Source: Anaerolinea sp. (GTDB lineage Bacteria; Chloroflexota; Anaerolineae; Anaerolineales; Anaerolineaceae). From it: a stretch of 17,370 bases of DNA. Position 1 is the stretch's first letter. Every line of letters begins with the position of its first letter. Position numbers and translations under genes: made by a program. The stretch is from NCBI GenBank assembly GCA_013824385.1, contig PNNU01000018.1:1-17370 (forward strand), written 5' to 3'. Below are positions 7,948-13,890 of this stretch, piece by piece. The notes under the pieces were generated by a model, which saw nothing but the letters and a program-made list of their open reading frames with translations, ran no database searches and had not been told where the DNA came from.

Positions 7948-8741
7948 TTCAACCTGATCTTTACTTTTAAACTATTTGAAATTGGACGGTCTGAAACAAT
8001 ATATAAATAACCACCACCACAACCGGAATACATGGCCCCAAAATTTTGTTGTTGATAAGAAGATAAAATTTCTAATAAATTGATGTCTATTAATGGATGT
8101 TGAACTGTATTAGGTAAAATATTCTGCCAACAAACCATGCATTCGTTCATCGATGCACCTAGTGCCGCCGCATCTTTTTTTACAATGGCATCAAAACAAG
8201 CTTTACCTGTCTGTCCTAAGCGTTGAATCCATTCTGGATGAAGATTCTTTTCGGTCAATGGGTCGTAGCCTATAGGGCGTTGGTTTATTGGAATGACATA
8301 GATTATTTCTTCCAACCATCGTGCCACTTCTGGATCGGTATTGGTTTCAATATGTGCTGGAAAATACCCGCCCTCAAATGAATAGTCGTAATCCAGACGG
8401 TTGATGCCTGGGTAGATTATTCCGGCCATATCTTGAGAGCCTGAAGGAGCAGTTTTACCTTGGTTCTCAAGAGAATAAAGTTCGTGCATTATTACAGTAG
8501 GGTCTTTGTCGGGTAACTGATTTCCCCAGATTTCGGATGCAATTTTTCTTGTACTGGTTCCCATACCGCAGCGATCCAGGAAATCAACGGTTGGTTCGAT
8601 AGAGACAACAACCATCGAACCTGGGGGGGTGGGATTGTGCATTGAAATAAAGGGCTGATCAATCCAACCTCCTGCAAAAGCCATTCGATAAGGAATGGTT
8701 TTTAAGTGTTTAGTGTTTTGAGGCTGGATGTTTTTGACCAT
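7944..8741 (-). CDS. Compact GHMP-family sugar kinase
   Basis: This is a 265-residue GHMP kinase, probably making a sugar-1-phosphate. Visible motifs: YRMAFAGGWIDQP (residues 18-30, sugar-binding motif 1), GMGTSTR (59-65, ATP-binding motif 2), SGSQDMAG (100-107, holding the presumed catalytic Asp104), and YSGCGGGYLYIVSD near the C-terminus (motif 3). Motifs 1 and 2 are only about 35 residues apart, whereas most GHMP sugar kinases have a longer stretch there, so this is a shortened form. Start: the ATG at 8739-8741 is chosen, with GGAT a few bases upstream. A TTG at 8753 would add four residues but lacks a ribosome-binding site. Its stop overlaps the start of the nucleotidyltransferase gene by four bases, so the two most likely act in succession. 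Relatives include fucokinase and heptose-7-phosphate kinase domains; the real substrate is unknown. Confidence 0.8.
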   Translation of the reverse strand: MVKNIQPQNTKHLKTIPYRMAFAGGWIDQPFISMHNPTPPGSMVVVSIEPTVDFLDRCGMGTSTRKIASEIWGNQLPDKDPTVIMHELYSLENQGKTAPSGSQDMAGIIYPGINRLDYDYSFEGGYFPAHIETNTDPEVARWLEEIIYVIPINQRPIGYDPLTEKNLHPEWIQRLGQTGKACFDAIVKKDAAALGASMNECMVCWQNILPNTVQHPLIDINLLEILSSYQQQNFGAMYSGCGGGYLYIVSDRPISNSLKVKIRLK

Positions 8742-8773
8742 TTTTTTATCCAATAAAAATTTCTTTTTTTCGT

Positions 8774-8812
8774 GATGGCAATCCTGATTGTGTGCTAACC
8801 AGAATTGCCATC
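8774..8812 (-). other. Intergenic stem-loop between epimerase and kinase genes
   Basis: GATGGCAATCCTG (8774-8786) pairs with CAGAATTGCCATC (8800-8812) over 12 of 13 positions with a 13-base loop. In the minus-strand transcript the stem is followed by an A-rich run and then TTTTT after about 15 bases, so it is not a textbook terminator. It could protect or end part of the upstream epimerase message and so adjust the level of downstream genes. Confidence 0.5.
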
Positions 8813-8840
8813 CGAGAAAGGAGAAATGCAGAAATGATGA

Positions 8841-9893
8841 TTAATTGTCTTTGTATCCGGCTGTTGTGGGTTTTCCAGCTTTACGATCTGCATATTGTTG
8901 TTTGATCCAATGATAGGTTTTTTCCATACCAATTCGCAGACTTGTATCTGGTTCCCATCCGAGTACCTGTTTAATGAATGTGTTGTCGCTGTTACGCCCT
9001 GCGACACCACGAGGCGCATCTAATTCATATTGTCTGTCTAGCTTGAGGCTCGCAATATCTTCAACGATACTAACCAGGTTATTGATGGTGGTGAGTTCAC
9101 TAGTACCGAGGTTTACCGGGGTTGCTATGAGAGCGTCGCAGTGCATGATCATGTCAATGCCTTTGACGCAATCATCAATATACATGAAACTGCGTGTCTG
9201 GTTTCCATCACCCCAAATGGATATAGTATTACTGTTTTTATCTAGGGCTTCAACAACTTTTCGAATCAATGCTGCAGGCGCTTTTTCACGGCCGCCATCC
9301 CATGTGCCATTGGGCCCGTATACATTATGGAACCGTGCAATCGCTGTTTTCATGCCACGCTCGGCAGTGTATTCCTGGCAGAACATCTCCGAAATAAGCT
9401 TTTCCCAACCATAACCGCGTTCAGCCATCGCCGGGTAAGCATCTGATTCCTTCAAAGCTCGAACATTGGGGTCGGTTTGAAGGGTTGTGTTATACGCACA
9501 GGCGGATGATGCAAAAAAGTACCTGTCAACCCCCGCCCAATAGGCAGCTTCAATCAGATTAGTATTGATCAAAACACTGCGTAGACATTCAACTCTAAAA
9601 CGTTCAATAAACCCCATGCCGCCCATGTCTGCCGCGAGATTGTAGACTTCAACTGCTCCTTCGGTTGCGCGCTTGCAATTTCCGGGGTCGCTTAGATCCA
9701 AAGATAAGCTTTCAACTCCTGGAACACGTTGATACCACATGGGAAGGGGTTTTTTATCAATTGCACGAATATTGGCGAAGCCTTGATCGTGAAAATATCT
9801 TGTTAACGAACCGGCAATAAAACCACCGGCACCTGCAATGACGATTAAGTCATCTTTATGACGAGTAGATAATGCAGTTGCATTGTTTTTCAT
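8841..9893 (-). CDS. GDP-mannose 3,5-epimerase
   Basis: This NAD-dependent short-chain dehydrogenase/reductase-type enzyme converts GDP-D-mannose to GDP-L-galactose (EC 5.1.3.18; GDP-L-gulose is a side product in the family). It has 350 residues, starting with a Rossmann fold (VIAGAGGFIAG, 18-28; Asp46 after the second strand). From recalled Arabidopsis GME residues, Cys145, Tyr174, Lys178 and Lys217 correspond here to Cys132 (ASSACAY), Tyr161 and Lys165 (GYGWEK), and Lys204 (GGREKAPAA). All four share a constant offset of 13. Other shared blocks are ADMGGMGF, RFHNVYGPNGTW, WGDGNQTRSF and GVAGRNSDN. It lacks the longer N-terminus of the plant enzyme. The start is the ATG at 9891-9893 with AGAGG just upstream. 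It is first in the minus-strand run, directly behind an operator-controlled promoter, and the guanylyltransferase supplying its substrate is in the same run. Confidence 0.92.
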   Translation of the reverse strand: MKNNATALSTRHKDDLIVIAGAGGFIAGSLTRYFHDQGFANIRAIDKKPLPMWYQRVPGVESLSLDLSDPGNCKRATEGAVEVYNLAADMGGMGFIERFRVECLRSVLINTNLIEAAYWAGVDRYFFASSACAYNTTLQTDPNVRALKESDAYPAMAERGYGWEKLISEMFCQEYTAERGMKTAIARFHNVYGPNGTWDGGREKAPAALIRKVVEALDKNSNTISIWGDGNQTRSFMYIDDCVKGIDMIMHCDALIATPVNLGTSELTTINNLVSIVEDIASLKLDRQYELDAPRGVAGRNSDNTFIKQVLGWEPDTSLRIGMEKTYHWIKQQYADRKAGKPTTAGYKDN

Positions 9894-9916
9894 AGAATCC
9901 TCTTATGTTCTGTTTG

Positions 9917-9946
9917 TGATGATATGGTACCGATACCATATCATCA
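9917..9946. promoter_or_regulatory. LacI-type operator at the epimerase promoter
   Basis: This is a perfect inverted repeat: arms TGATGATATGGTA (9917-9929) and TACCATATCATCA (9934-9946) with a four-base centre CCGA. The central CG and flanking GGTA/TACC are typical of LacI/GalR-family operators. It begins at the last base of the -10 hexamer and covers the expected transcription start, the classic position for repression. The core ATGGTA-N4-TACCAT recurs at 10316-10331. Confidence 0.85.
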
Positions 9947-9974
9947 TATTAACAGATACAAATGTCATTGTCAA
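9946..9974 (-). promoter_or_regulatory. Sigma70-type promoter of the epimerase operon
   Basis: On the minus strand a consensus TTGACA (9969-9974) is followed after exactly 17 bases by TAATAT (9946-9951). The start site would fall inside the operator palindrome at 9917-9946. The leader to the epimerase ATG is then about 45 bases. Confidence 0.8.
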
Positions 9975-10280
9975 GTATCAGTTATTTAACTTTTAAAATA
10001 AAAGGAAAAAGCCAATTTAAAAACAAGTTTGAATTGTTCTCGCCTAAGCTATAGACCGCTGACTGGTGATTTGTGGTGTTTATAGTGCCAATTCGTTTTT
10101 CAGTCTTACCAATAATAATCAGCAAGGTTATTCTATAAGTGTTGTTGGATTATCACTAATAACCAGTGAGATTAAATATTGAAGAATGGATCATTGCAAA
10201 AAGTTTATGGAGAAATACACGATTTTTAACTTGAAATGAGATTGAAATAAATAAAGTGTTTGGTTTTACAAAATAGATGC

Positions 10281-10309
10281 TTGACATGGGTATTTGTTTC
10301 TGCTAGTAT
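10281..10309 (+). promoter_or_regulatory. Sigma70-type promoter of the sugar-uptake operon
   Basis: A consensus TTGACA at 10281-10286 is followed after exactly 17 bases by TAGTAT at 10304-10309. The operator palindrome starts six bases downstream, so the transcription start lies within it. The layout mirrors the opposite promoter at 9946-9974. Confidence 0.8.
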
Positions 10310-10315
10310 GTTTGT

Positions 10316-10331
10316 ATGGTAACGATACCAT
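10316..10331. promoter_or_regulatory. LacI-type operator at the sugar-uptake promoter
   Basis: ATGGTA-ACGA-TACCAT is an inverted repeat with six-base arms and a central CG. It is identical to the operator at 9917-9946 at 15 of the 16 core positions; only the first base of the four-base centre differs. Its position just after the -10 predicts repression by a LacI-family protein, plausibly the one encoded at 4186-5190. Confidence 0.82.
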
Positions 10332-10366
10332 CATTAATAGCTAATCACATATCTACCTATGTTTTT

Positions 10367-10376
10367 AAAGGAGGTG
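10367..10376 (+). promoter_or_regulatory. Orphan strong Shine-Dalgarno in the binding-protein leader
   Basis: AAAGGAGGTG is an essentially perfect anti-16S match but has no ATG, GTG or TTG at normal spacing downstream. A second SD, AAGGAGG (10448-10454), serves the lipoprotein ATG at 10462. A frame opened near 10376 or 10383 would run across and end just inside the lipoprotein gene. It may be a ribosome standby site, a leader-peptide signal or a remnant of an ancestral start region. Confidence 0.4.
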
Positions 10377-10461
10377 TGCGTAATTTTCAATAAACCGCTT
10401 CAGATTCACTGCTTTTGCTCACAAACACGTCACTATTCAATCTTTGTAAGGAGGAAGAAAA

Positions 10462-11835
10462 ATGTCTATTAAGAAGTTAGTTTCTGTATTTTTCTCTATT
10501 GTGTTACTTTGTGGTTTATTAGCAGCTTGTGCAACCCCTGCTACGCCGACTGCTGCAGCTCCTACAGCTGCGCCTGCGACCGAAGTCGCTGCCACAGCTG
10601 CTCCCACGGATGCTCCAGTAAAATCGGACGTGACCCTCACCTATTTGGCGAGCCAGGACTGGGTTTTTGATGCAGAGAGGGACTTGGGTCAGAAGTTTGA
10701 GGAGCAGACAGGTATCCACATTGATTATCAGATTGTTCCTTCAGATCAGTATTTTACCCTCCTGAAGACAAAATTAAACACCGGTGAAGGTCCTGATATT
10801 TTTGGTGGACAAAGCGGTGTGACTGACCTGATACTGAATTACGATGTTGAAAAAAATGCCGTAGATCTGTCTGCGGAACCCTGGGCTAAAATGGAAGATC
10901 CCCTGGTTGCTGCTCAAGCAACAGTCAACGGAAAGCTTTATGGGTTGACTTACACTGATGTGCTCAGTAATAGCTGGGTTATCAACTACAATAAGGCAAT
11001 CTTTGAGCAATACAATTTGAGTGTACCCACCAACTATGCGGAATTCAAAACCCTGTGTCAGACACTGCTTGACAATGGAATTCAACCGTTGTATGAACCA
11101 ATCTCAGATGGCTGGCACCAAGTTTTATGGTTCCCTGAACTTGGCCCACAATACGAGAACGTTACCCCCGGGTTAGCTGAAGCTCTAAACGCAAATACGG
11201 CGACATTTACCGGCAATGAAACCATGCTCACTGCTCTGACACAACTAAATGAAATCTACACACTAGGGTTCATGGGTGAGAATGCTTTGTCTGATACCTA
11301 TGCGGATGCCCAAAAAGCCATGGCAAGCGGTAAGGTCGCTATGGTATTGTATGGCACATCATTCCCCCAATTAGTTGAGGCAGCTTACCCAGAAGTCAAG
11401 GCAGACACCTTCGGATTCTTCGTGATGCCTTTGGCTGATAACCAGCTTTTGAACGTCAATCCCGCTGGTCCGACCGAATTCATCTATTCTGGTGGGAAGC
11501 ACATTGAAGAAGCGAAAATGTACTTCGAATTCCTTACGCAGCCTGAAAATCTGCAATACTATGTTGATACCAATCCGAAGGCATTATCCCTGCCATTCCA
11601 GGGTGTGAAAAGCGAATATACATCCGAGTTGCAGGCTTTCTTCGATGCCCAAAAAGATACTCGTGGTACGGTTTACCAGACAGCAGTCAATTATGTCAAC
11701 CCTCAATGGATGGATATGGGTAAAGATATTGTAGCGATGTTCACTGGCACCCTTACTCCTGAAGGCATGTTGAAGAATATTGATCAGCGAAGAACCGATA
11801 TGGCAACAACCGCTGGGGATCCCGGCTGGAAGTAA
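10462..11835 (+). CDS. Sugar ABC transporter substrate-binding lipoprotein
   Basis: This extracytoplasmic solute-binding protein (family 1, MalE/UgpB-like) captures a sugar or oligosaccharide and delivers it to the two permeases encoded next. It has 457 residues: a signal peptide (MSIKKLVSVFFSIVLLCG) with lipobox LAAC and lipidated Cys23, and an Ala/Thr/Pro-rich linker at about 24-54. The mature binding domain follows, with the family's DVTLTYLASQDWVFDAERDL and YFTLLKTKLNTGEGPDIFGG, MASGKVAMVLYGT, and a C-terminal PEGMLKNIDQRRTDMA. The Ala/Thr/Pro linker is of the kind common in Chloroflexota lipoproteins. The start is secure: ATG with AAGGAGG seven bases upstream. It is first in its operon, behind a strong promoter with a LacI-type operator, and is followed by a long stem-loop that may keep its message more abundant than that of the permeases. 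The ligand is not identifiable. Confidence 0.93.
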   Translation: MSIKKLVSVFFSIVLLCGLLAACATPATPTAAAPTAAPATEVAATAAPTDAPVKSDVTLTYLASQDWVFDAERDLGQKFEEQTGIHIDYQIVPSDQYFTLLKTKLNTGEGPDIFGGQSGVTDLILNYDVEKNAVDLSAEPWAKMEDPLVAAQATVNGKLYGLTYTDVLSNSWVINYNKAIFEQYNLSVPTNYAEFKTLCQTLLDNGIQPLYEPISDGWHQVLWFPELGPQYENVTPGLAEALNANTATFTGNETMLTALTQLNEIYTLGFMGENALSDTYADAQKAMASGKVAMVLYGTSFPQLVEAAYPEVKADTFGFFVMPLADNQLLNVNPAGPTEFIYSGGKHIEEAKMYFEFLTQPENLQYYVDTNPKALSLPFQGVKSEYTSELQAFFDAQKDTRGTVYQTAVNYVNPQWMDMGKDIVAMFTGTLTPEGMLKNIDQRRTDMATTAGDPGWK

Positions 11836-11848
11836 AGACTCTCTAAAC

Positions 11849-11900
11849 AATCATCGTGGCACTTACATTTTTTCAATTACACGTGAGTGCCACGATGATT
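11849..11900 (+). other. Long intercistronic stem-loop after the binding-protein gene
   Basis: AATCATCGTGGCACTTAC (11849-11866) pairs with GTGAGTGCCACGATGATT (11883-11900) over 18 positions, one of them a G-U pair, with a 16-base loop. No T-tract follows (ATATAATTTA), so it is unlikely to be a strong intrinsic terminator. Stem-loops here in sugar ABC operons commonly stabilise the upstream binding-protein message or cause partial termination, giving more binding protein than permease. Confidence 0.75.
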
Positions 11901-11969
11901 ATATAATTTATACAGATTGATGTAATCATCATTAAAAAAATTGCCTTGGGTTCCTGGTGAAGAAACTTT

Positions 11970-12851
11970 ATGAGAAATAAAATTTTCCCGTTTTATCTTG
12001 TTGTTGGTGCCCTTATTCTTTATCTAATTTTTGTTGTTTTGCCCAGCATTATGGGCTTTTTCTATGCCTTCACTGATTGGTCTAGCTACTCATCAGATGT
12101 TCATTTTGTTGGGCTGGAAAACTTTAAATTGATTTTTTCATCAAGCCAAGGTTACTTGCACTATATCAAGAATACCTTCATCTTTACAGTAGTCACGATC
12201 ATTTTAAAAACAGTTATTTCACTGGGTCTCGCAATACTTCTTACCAATGGGATCAGGCGCCTGGCTTCTTTTTACCGGATGATAATATATTTGCCGGCCG
12301 TACTGCCCATGCTAGCTGTGAGCCTAATCTTTAAATCCATTCTGAATCCAGCGACTGGTCTACTAAACACTTCATTGCGCAGCTTAGGTTTGGGCTTTTT
12401 GGCACAACAATGGTTGGTGACTCCGACATGGGCAATGCCTTCAGTTATTGGGGTGGATACCTGGAAAGGCGTGGGGTATATTATGGTAATCCTGATAGCC
12501 GGGATACAGACCATTCCTACCGAGTATTATGAAGCTGCGGCAATCGATGGAGCAAATAGTTGGGCAAAATTTCGCCATATCACCTTGCCGATGCTAAAAC
12601 CTGTTCTGGCCGTGACGACTGTACTAAACCTTCTTTATGGTCTTAAAGTGTTTGACATCGTCTATGTACTAACAAAAGGTGGACCCGGTCGCGTAACAGA
12701 TACTGTCTATACAGTCATATTTGATGAGTTTTCAAAAGGCCGTTGGGGTGTAGCTACAGCGCTGTCATCATTGTTATTCCTTGTCATGATTGGATTGGGC
12801 TATTTTGTGATCCGATTCATGACACGAGAAAATGTAGGAGCAAAAGCGTAA
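11970..12851 (+). CDS. Sugar ABC transporter permease 1 (MalF/UgpA-like)
   Basis: This is an inner-membrane permease subunit of a carbohydrate ABC importer, 293 residues with about six membrane segments. The N-terminal helix (FPFYLVVGALILYLIFVVLPSIMGF) is followed by FTDWSS and FVGLENFKLIF, typical of the UgpA/LacF group. The cytoplasmic EAA loop that docks with the ATPase is YYEAAAIDGANSWAKFRHITLPMLKP. A further family block is DIVYVLTKGGPGRVTDT. The ATG at 11970 has only a weak purine-rich upstream sequence. The gene lies about 135 bp after the binding-protein gene, beyond the stem-loop, and its TAA stop shares one base with the ATG of the second permease gene, so the two permeases are translated together. 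No ATPase gene is in the window; a shared MsmX/UgpC-type ATPase elsewhere probably powers it. Confidence 0.93.
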   Translation: MRNKIFPFYLVVGALILYLIFVVLPSIMGFFYAFTDWSSYSSDVHFVGLENFKLIFSSSQGYLHYIKNTFIFTVVTIILKTVISLGLAILLTNGIRRLASFYRMIIYLPAVLPMLAVSLIFKSILNPATGLLNTSLRSLGLGFLAQQWLVTPTWAMPSVIGVDTWKGVGYIMVILIAGIQTIPTEYYEAAAIDGANSWAKFRHITLPMLKPVLAVTTVLNLLYGLKVFDIVYVLTKGGPGRVTDTVYTVIFDEFSKGRWGVATALSSLLFLVMIGLGYFVIRFMTRENVGAKA

Positions 12852-13672
12852 TGAAAAGGCGATCTCTTGGGAGCTTGGTCTACCATACAGTTGCAATTGC
12901 TGTTTGCTTAATTATGATTACTCCGATCTATCTGGTTTTTGTCAATGCGTTGAAAACTAGTACTGAAGCCAGTTCTATGGGGATCGAGTTACCAACCAAG
13001 CTGCAATGGCAAAACTTTATTACCGTAATAGAAGAAGGTAAATTAACGACAGCATTCGCGAACAGCTTGTTGTACGCAGTACTGGGAACCTTGCTTGGTA
13101 TTATCCTCACTGCTCTTGCAGCGTATGTGCTATCCAGAAATCGAACGCGGTTCAACCGAGGAATCTATCTGTTTATCATTATGGGTATCGCAATGCCAAC
13201 TAATTTTGTGACCCTTACCAAAGTGATGCAGTGGACTGCTTTGATAAACTCACAATTGGGGATTATCGTTCTTTATGCTGCCATGCATATCCCCATCAAT
13301 CTTTTCTTGATCTATGCGTATATGGAATCCTTGCCTATTGAGCTCGATGAAGCTGCGATCATTGATGGATGCAGTCCACTGCAGGTGTTTTTTAAGATCA
13401 TTTTTCCTTTGATGACGCCTGTTTTAGTCACAGCATCTGTATTAAACCTGCTCGACTTTTGGAATGAATTTGTATTACCCCTTTACTATTTGAACCGGAC
13501 CTCGAATTGGCCGATGACGCTGGCGATTTATAACTTTTTTGGTCAATATTCATCGGACTGGAGTTTAGTTTCGGCGGATATCGTGTTGACGATCATCCCT
13601 GTCATCATCATCTATTTGTTTGCACAACGCTACATCCTTTCTGGCATGACCACAGGGGCGGTGAAAGGGTAA
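12851..13672 (+). CDS. Sugar ABC transporter permease 2 (MalG/UgpE-like)
   Basis: This is the second inner-membrane permease subunit, 273 residues with about six membrane segments. It starts at the ATG at 12851-12853, within the TAATG junction with permease 1. A longer in-frame reading back to 12743 would lie inside the previous gene and is not credible. The short cytoplasmic N-terminus MKRRSLGSLVYH leads into a helix (TVAIAVCLIMITPIYLVFVNALK), the usual MalG-like beginning. The EAA loop is ELDEAAIIDGCSPLQVFFKIIFPLMTP. The C-terminal RYILSGMTTGAVKG is a strong family hallmark. It forms the heterodimeric channel with permease 1. The next gene is 218 bp downstream. Confidence 0.94.
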   Translation: MKRRSLGSLVYHTVAIAVCLIMITPIYLVFVNALKTSTEASSMGIELPTKLQWQNFITVIEEGKLTTAFANSLLYAVLGTLLGIILTALAAYVLSRNRTRFNRGIYLFIIMGIAMPTNFVTLTKVMQWTALINSQLGIIVLYAAMHIPINLFLIYAYMESLPIELDEAAIIDGCSPLQVFFKIIFPLMTPVLVTASVLNLLDFWNEFVLPLYYLNRTSNWPMTLAIYNFFGQYSSDWSLVSADIVLTIIPVIIIYLFAQRYILSGMTTGAVKG

Positions 13673-13758
13673 TCAGCGACAAAATGATGTTAAAAAATAA
13701 GGATGCCCTTTTACTTTGAGCATGAAAGCGTCAGGGTTTCAATTTTATGATGCAGGCT

Positions 13759-13773
13759 ATGAAAACGTTTTAA
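13759..13773. promoter_or_regulatory. cre-like palindrome before the glycosidase gene
   Basis: ATGAAAACGTTTTAA holds the 10-base perfect palindrome AAAACGTTTT with a central CG. It matches the CcpA cre consensus WTGNAARCGNWWWCA at all but one position. About 25 bases downstream, TTGACA (13798-13803) with a weak -10 (TGTAAA, 18 bases on) could be an internal promoter. It differs from the ATGGTA-N4-TACCAT operators, so a different LacI-family protein would bind it. Chance is possible in AT-rich DNA. Confidence 0.35.
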
Positions 13774-13890
13774 ATAATCCAGGAAAACAAAAACCAATTG
13801 ACAATCTGTCACAGCAAACAATGTAAACCCGCAAGAATAGTTGCTTGTCAAAAAAGAATGGTGGTTAAGCTTTGATAATGAGAATTATAC

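Larger units (their letters stand above)
9894..10461. other. Divergent control region between the synthesis and uptake operons
   Basis: This 568-bp region separates the first genes of two opposite operons. It holds two near-consensus promoters with LacI-type operators at their start sites and a leader of about 146 bases before the binding-protein gene, all listed separately. The central part (about 9975-10280) is AT-rich and shows no ORF or RNA that I can support. Confidence 0.7.

Noticed and set aside
8974..9414. A 146-codon open frame on the plus strand opposite the epimerase gene
   Set aside because: It is antisense to a strongly conserved enzyme and its translation shows no recognisable domain or ribosome-binding site.
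10541..10640. DNA repeat in the Ala/Thr/Pro-coding part of the lipoprotein gene
   Set aside because: The repetition follows from the low-complexity lipoprotein linker and is not a separate repeat element.
12743..12850. Longer N-terminus for the second permease starting at 12743
   Set aside because: It would overlap most of the end of permease 1, and the resulting residues do not resemble a permease N-terminus. The TAATG junction at 12849-12853 gives the normal start.
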